Assembly (NCBI GenBank): GCA_964435775.1 | Contig: CAYTAP010000046.1 | Location: forward strand, 1-26,202 | DNA: 26,202 nt | Reading direction: 5' to 3' | From: CAYTAP01 sp964435775 | GTDB lineage: Bacteria > Planctomycetota > Phycisphaerae > Tepidisphaerales > Tepidisphaeraceae | Part shown: positions 23,598-26,202 of the stretch, piece after piece | Position numbering within the stretch: position 1 is the stretch's first letter | Layout: every line of letters starts with the position of its first letter | Made by a program: the position numbers and the translations under genes | The notes under the pieces: model-generated | The model's database searches: none | Seen by the model: the letters and a program-made list of their open reading frames with translations, nothing else | What the model was told of the DNA's origin: nothing

Positions 23598-25160
23598 TCA
23601 TTGCCCTGCCGGGGTGAATCCGTATTCACCGATGTACCGGGCCGGCGCGGCGTTGGCGGGGCGCTGCGAGGGCATTTCTGGAGCCACCGGCCCGCCGAGA
23701 TCGCCCTTGAGGAACAGATCCGCCTCCTCGGGATCGCGCCACTTGCCGCCGGGGAGCGCGGGCACCTGGCCGGGGTTCATCCCTTCGACGAGCCGCGGGG
23801 TCACGAGGACGACAAGCTCCGTTTCCTTGCGCTGATAGCGCACTGAACGGAATAGCGCCCCCACCACCGGGATGTCACCCAGAAGCGGCGTCACATCCTT
23901 GCTGGCGGTCATCGTGTTGTTCAGAAGACCGGCGATGGCGAACGTCTGCCCTTCACTGAGCTCGATGGTCGTATTCACCTTGCGGGTGGTCAGGCCGGGA
24001 ATCACAAACCCGCCAAAACGCACAGCGGTCGAGAAATCCAGGTCGGAAACCTCCGGCGTCACCTTCAGACGAATGCGCCCGTCGCCGAGAACGATCGGCG
24101 TCATGTTGAGCTTCACGCCGTATTCACGGTATTCAACCGAGATGCTGCCATTGTTCCCCTGCGAGACGGGGATCGGGAACTCGCCACCGGCCAGGAAGCT
24201 GGCCTGCTGCCCGGAGATGGCGATCAGATTCGGCTCGGCGAGAATCCGCATGAGGTTGTTGGAGCGCAGGGCATTGATGAACACATCGAAGGCGGTTTGT
24301 CCGACGACGGCATGCCCAAAGAGTGTGACGGCGGAACTGGGTGAAGCGACAGCCATGCCGGGGGGATTTGCTCCATCAAGGCCGATGGGATTGACCTGCC
24401 CGACGTTGCTGCCGAAGATTCCCTTCCCATCCGTGAGACCGAAGTTGACGCCAAGCTGGCTGCTGGCCGACCGGGAGATTTCGGCGAACTTGACCTGAAG
24501 CATGACCTGCTGTCCGCCGGCGACTTCGAGGAAGTTGAGCACCTTCTGACCATACGGCGCGGCGATGGCCGTCACCTGGTCGGCGATTTCGATGGTCGGC
24601 ACCTGGCCGCGCAGCGCCAGCGCGCCGTTGACGCTGGTCACTTCGATCTTGGAACCGGGGAACATCTTGTCGATCTGCTCGCGGAGGGTTTCGAGGTCCA
24701 CCGCGACATTCACATCAATGACCTGCGAGCGGTTGTTGTCATCCCAGACGATGAGTTGGGTGATCCCCGGCTTCTTGGCTGTCAGAAGGATCGTCTCCGG
24801 GCCAAGCAGGTTGACATCCGCCGTTTCCGGCTGGGCGACGTTGACGCGCTTGTACGGATTCTTGGTCGTGATGACGACGCTGCGGTTGACCTTCAGATGG
24901 ATCTTCCCATCCTCGCCGGCGCCCTCCTTGAGGAGGCTTGGCTGTGCGGGGGAGGCCTTGGCGGCCGAGGGCTGGGTCGCGGGATTGGCTTGCTGACCAT
25001 GCGCGCCTGTCGGCGTGAGGAGCAGTGCCAGAGCCACAGCGCCCGCGGCGGCGATGAGCTTGAACTGCCGCAGATGTCGGCTGGCGCCCCGCGATGCTCC
25101 TTGCGGAGTGGGTGTCGCGGCATTGGGACACGAATTGAGCTGCTTGGTGAAGAAGTCCAT
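23598..25160 (-). CDS. cpaC: Tad pilus outer-membrane secretin CpaC (RcpA)
   Basis: This is the secretin that forms the outer-membrane channel for the Tad pilus. The 520-aa protein has a ~56-residue leader with a hydrophobic signal segment (LIAAAGAVALALLLTP). The Tad-type N-terminal pilus domain (KVNRSVVITTKNPYKRVNVAQPETADV) and a BON-like domain (TVNGAL-type, here SVNGALALRGQVPTIEIAD) follow. The secretin core contains MLQVKFAEISRS, RILAEPNLIAISGQQASFLAGGEFP and the C-terminal signature LLGDIPVVGALFRSVRYQRKETELVVLVTPRLVE. A ~70-residue tail follows. ATG 25160 has GAGG 7 nt upstream. It is the second gene of the visible operon, 70 bp after cpaB. Confidence 0.96.
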   Translation of the reverse strand: MDFFTKQLNSCPNAATPTPQGASRGASRHLRQFKLIAAAGAVALALLLTPTGAHGQQANPATQPSAAKASPAQPSLLKEGAGEDGKIHLKVNRSVVITTKNPYKRVNVAQPETADVNLLGPETILLTAKKPGITQLIVWDDNNRSQVIDVNVAVDLETLREQIDKMFPGSKIEVTSVNGALALRGQVPTIEIADQVTAIAAPYGQKVLNFLEVAGGQQVMLQVKFAEISRSASSQLGVNFGLTDGKGIFGSNVGQVNPIGLDGANPPGMAVASPSSAVTLFGHAVVGQTAFDVFINALRSNNLMRILAEPNLIAISGQQASFLAGGEFPIPVSQGNNGSISVEYREYGVKLNMTPIVLGDGRIRLKVTPEVSDLDFSTAVRFGGFVIPGLTTRKVNTTIELSEGQTFAIAGLLNNTMTASKDVTPLLGDIPVVGALFRSVRYQRKETELVVLVTPRLVEGMNPGQVPALPGGKWRDPEEADLFLKGDLGGPVAPEMPSQRPANAAPARYIGEYGFTPAGQ

Positions 25161-25230
25161 GATTCGACCTCGTAAAGTTCGCTACGTTTGATTGAACGCT
25201 TGACGCTGGATCGGCGCGATGCTCGTTGGG

Positions 25231-26202
25231 TTAATGTCCACCCACCGCCGGGGAGGTGTCGGTGGCCGAGAGCGCCGTGGGCATGGCGGGCACTTCAAAA
25301 GTGACCGTGCTCTCGGCAACGCCGCGGATGACCTGCACGATGCGCTGCTCGGTGGTTGGGACGGAGCTCGCCTGCATGACGGCCGGGCGCGTGGTCGGCG
25401 TGGTGACGGATTCAATCTTCGCGGGGATCTGCGCGGTCTTGGGCGCATTGGCGGCGGCCAGGGCGGACTTGGCGGATTTGCCGCGAAGCTCGCCGAGCGT
25501 GACGCCGCTGCTGTCGGCGCGGGCGGTGTCACCGGCGCCGCGAAGGACCAGCCACGGGCGGCCGCTGTCGCAGGCGAGCTGGATGGTCTCGGCATCCTTG
25601 GGGGACGCGAAGAGAGTGACGCTGCGGGCGATCTGGGCGTCGGCGCTGGTGCCGGCCATCGTCGTCGAGTCATCCGACTTGCCCGTGCGCTGCCCCACCG
25701 CGCTGACCTTCAGGTTCTGCGCGATGATGCGGGTGATCGTGTCATGCTCGCCATCCTTGTGGAGGGTGGAGAGCACATCGACGCGGCAACCCGGAACCAG
25801 AAGCCCGGCCACGCCGCTGAACTCATTGACTTCGAGCGTGATGGCGCGCATTCCGTCTGGGACCAGCGCCGCCAGGCCGCCGGCTTCACCGGCAGGGGCA
25901 AGCAGCGGAGCGACGATCGCCTGGTCCTTGCCAAGCTGGGTCGCGGCGACGCGCCCGACAAGCTGGCTCATGTCCGCAAAAGTGCCGGAGGCTTTGACCG
26001 ACGCCGGAAGCTGGCCGTACGCCATGTCTTCAACCGTCAGCGTATGCCCCGGCGGGACATCCTGCTTGGCGACGACGATCCGCTCCGATTTGGAAGCGAC
26101 TTCGCCATTCTTGTGATTCTTCGAGATCAGATTGCTTGCCACCAGAGCGGCAACAAGCCCGAGAACAACCGCCACCATCAAAGGGGCCCATGTTTTCCAG
26201 TT
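25231..26202 (-). CDS. cpaB: Tad pilus assembly protein CpaB (RcpC), cut by right window edge
   Basis: CpaB is an inner-membrane anchored periplasmic protein needed for Tad pilus assembly, probably linked to the secretin CpaC. The reading frame stays open to the last base, with codons for NWKTWAPL preceding MVAVVLGLVAALVASNL, so the start lies just beyond the window; the internal TTG/ATG near 26175-26181 is not the start. At least 323 residues are present: the membrane anchor, the SAF domain (IVVAKQDVPPGHTLTVEDM, MRAITLEVNEFSGVAGLLVPGCRVDVL) and a C-terminal region that ends in a low-complexity Ala/Ser/Thr/Pro stretch. It is the first gene of the visible Tad operon. Confidence 0.93.
   Translation of the reverse strand, partial: NWKTWAPLMVAVVLGLVAALVASNLISKNHKNGEVASKSERIVVAKQDVPPGHTLTVEDMAYGQLPASVKASGTFADMSQLVGRVAATQLGKDQAIVAPLLAPAGEAGGLAALVPDGMRAITLEVNEFSGVAGLLVPGCRVDVLSTLHKDGEHDTITRIIAQNLKVSAVGQRTGKSDDSTTMAGTSADAQIARSVTLFASPKDAETIQLACDSGRPWLVLRGAGDTARADSSGVTLGELRGKSAKSALAAANAPKTAQIPAKIESVTTPTTRPAVMQASSVPTTEQRIVQVIRGVAESTVTFEVPAMPTALSATDTSPAVGGH

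Noticed and set aside
26175..26181. TTG or ATG near the right edge as the cpaB start
   Set aside because: The frame is open upstream to the window end with the membrane-anchor leader NWKTWAPL, so the true start lies outside.

Overview
The window is a GC-rich bacterial chromosome segment in which almost every gene lies on the minus strand. Its gene content (a reduced dcw cluster, a Tad pilus locus, a 2-oxoglutarate dehydrogenase operon, many TTG/GTG starts and frequent short palindromic repeats) fits a Planctomycetota-type genome, most likely Phycisphaerae. That assignment is inferred from overall character, not from a marker gene.

Layout, left to right. (1) 1-5282: a minus-strand operon sucA-sucB-lpd for the 2-oxoglutarate dehydrogenase complex (E1, E2, E3). 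lpd runs off the left edge, and a 149-bp palindromic composite repeat sits between sucB and lpd. (2) 5506-7883: a DsbD-type thiol:disulfide reductase divergent from an Rrf2-family regulator that has no cysteine ligands. (3) 7989-13894: a dcw-type cell-wall/division cluster read on the minus strand: mraZ, a ~770-bp gap, rsmH, a membrane-anchored double-LysM protein, a small FtsL-like protein and ftsI. It ends abruptly after ftsI; murE, murF, mraY and the rest are not here. A second, inverted copy of the composite repeat lies between the LysM gene and ftsL. (4) 13895-14114: the mraZ control region, with a promoter carrying MraZ-box-like repeats in its spacer, a 45-bp AT-rich tract and two DnaA-box-like sequences. 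(5) 14115-17974: a small membrane protein paired with a degenerate receiver-domain protein, then a large MscK-like mechanosensitive channel. (6) 18017-26202: a Tad pilus operon, cpaB-cpaC-cpaE-cpaF-tadB-tadC plus a lipoprotein, closed by a convincing intrinsic terminator. cpaB runs off the right edge; prepilin, prepilin peptidase, TadE/F-type pseudopilins and TadD are not in the window.

The most unusual region is the ~610-nt stretch between mraZ and rsmH. It has no credible ORF on either strand. By hand it folds as minus-strand RNA into a nested architecture: a closing helix joining its two ends, a second long-range helix inside it, and at least six local hairpins, several with G-U pairs that only work on the minus strand. 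I do not recognise it as RNase P RNA, tmRNA or a group II intron. It is the best candidate for an undescribed element, a large structured non-coding RNA embedded in the cell-division cluster.
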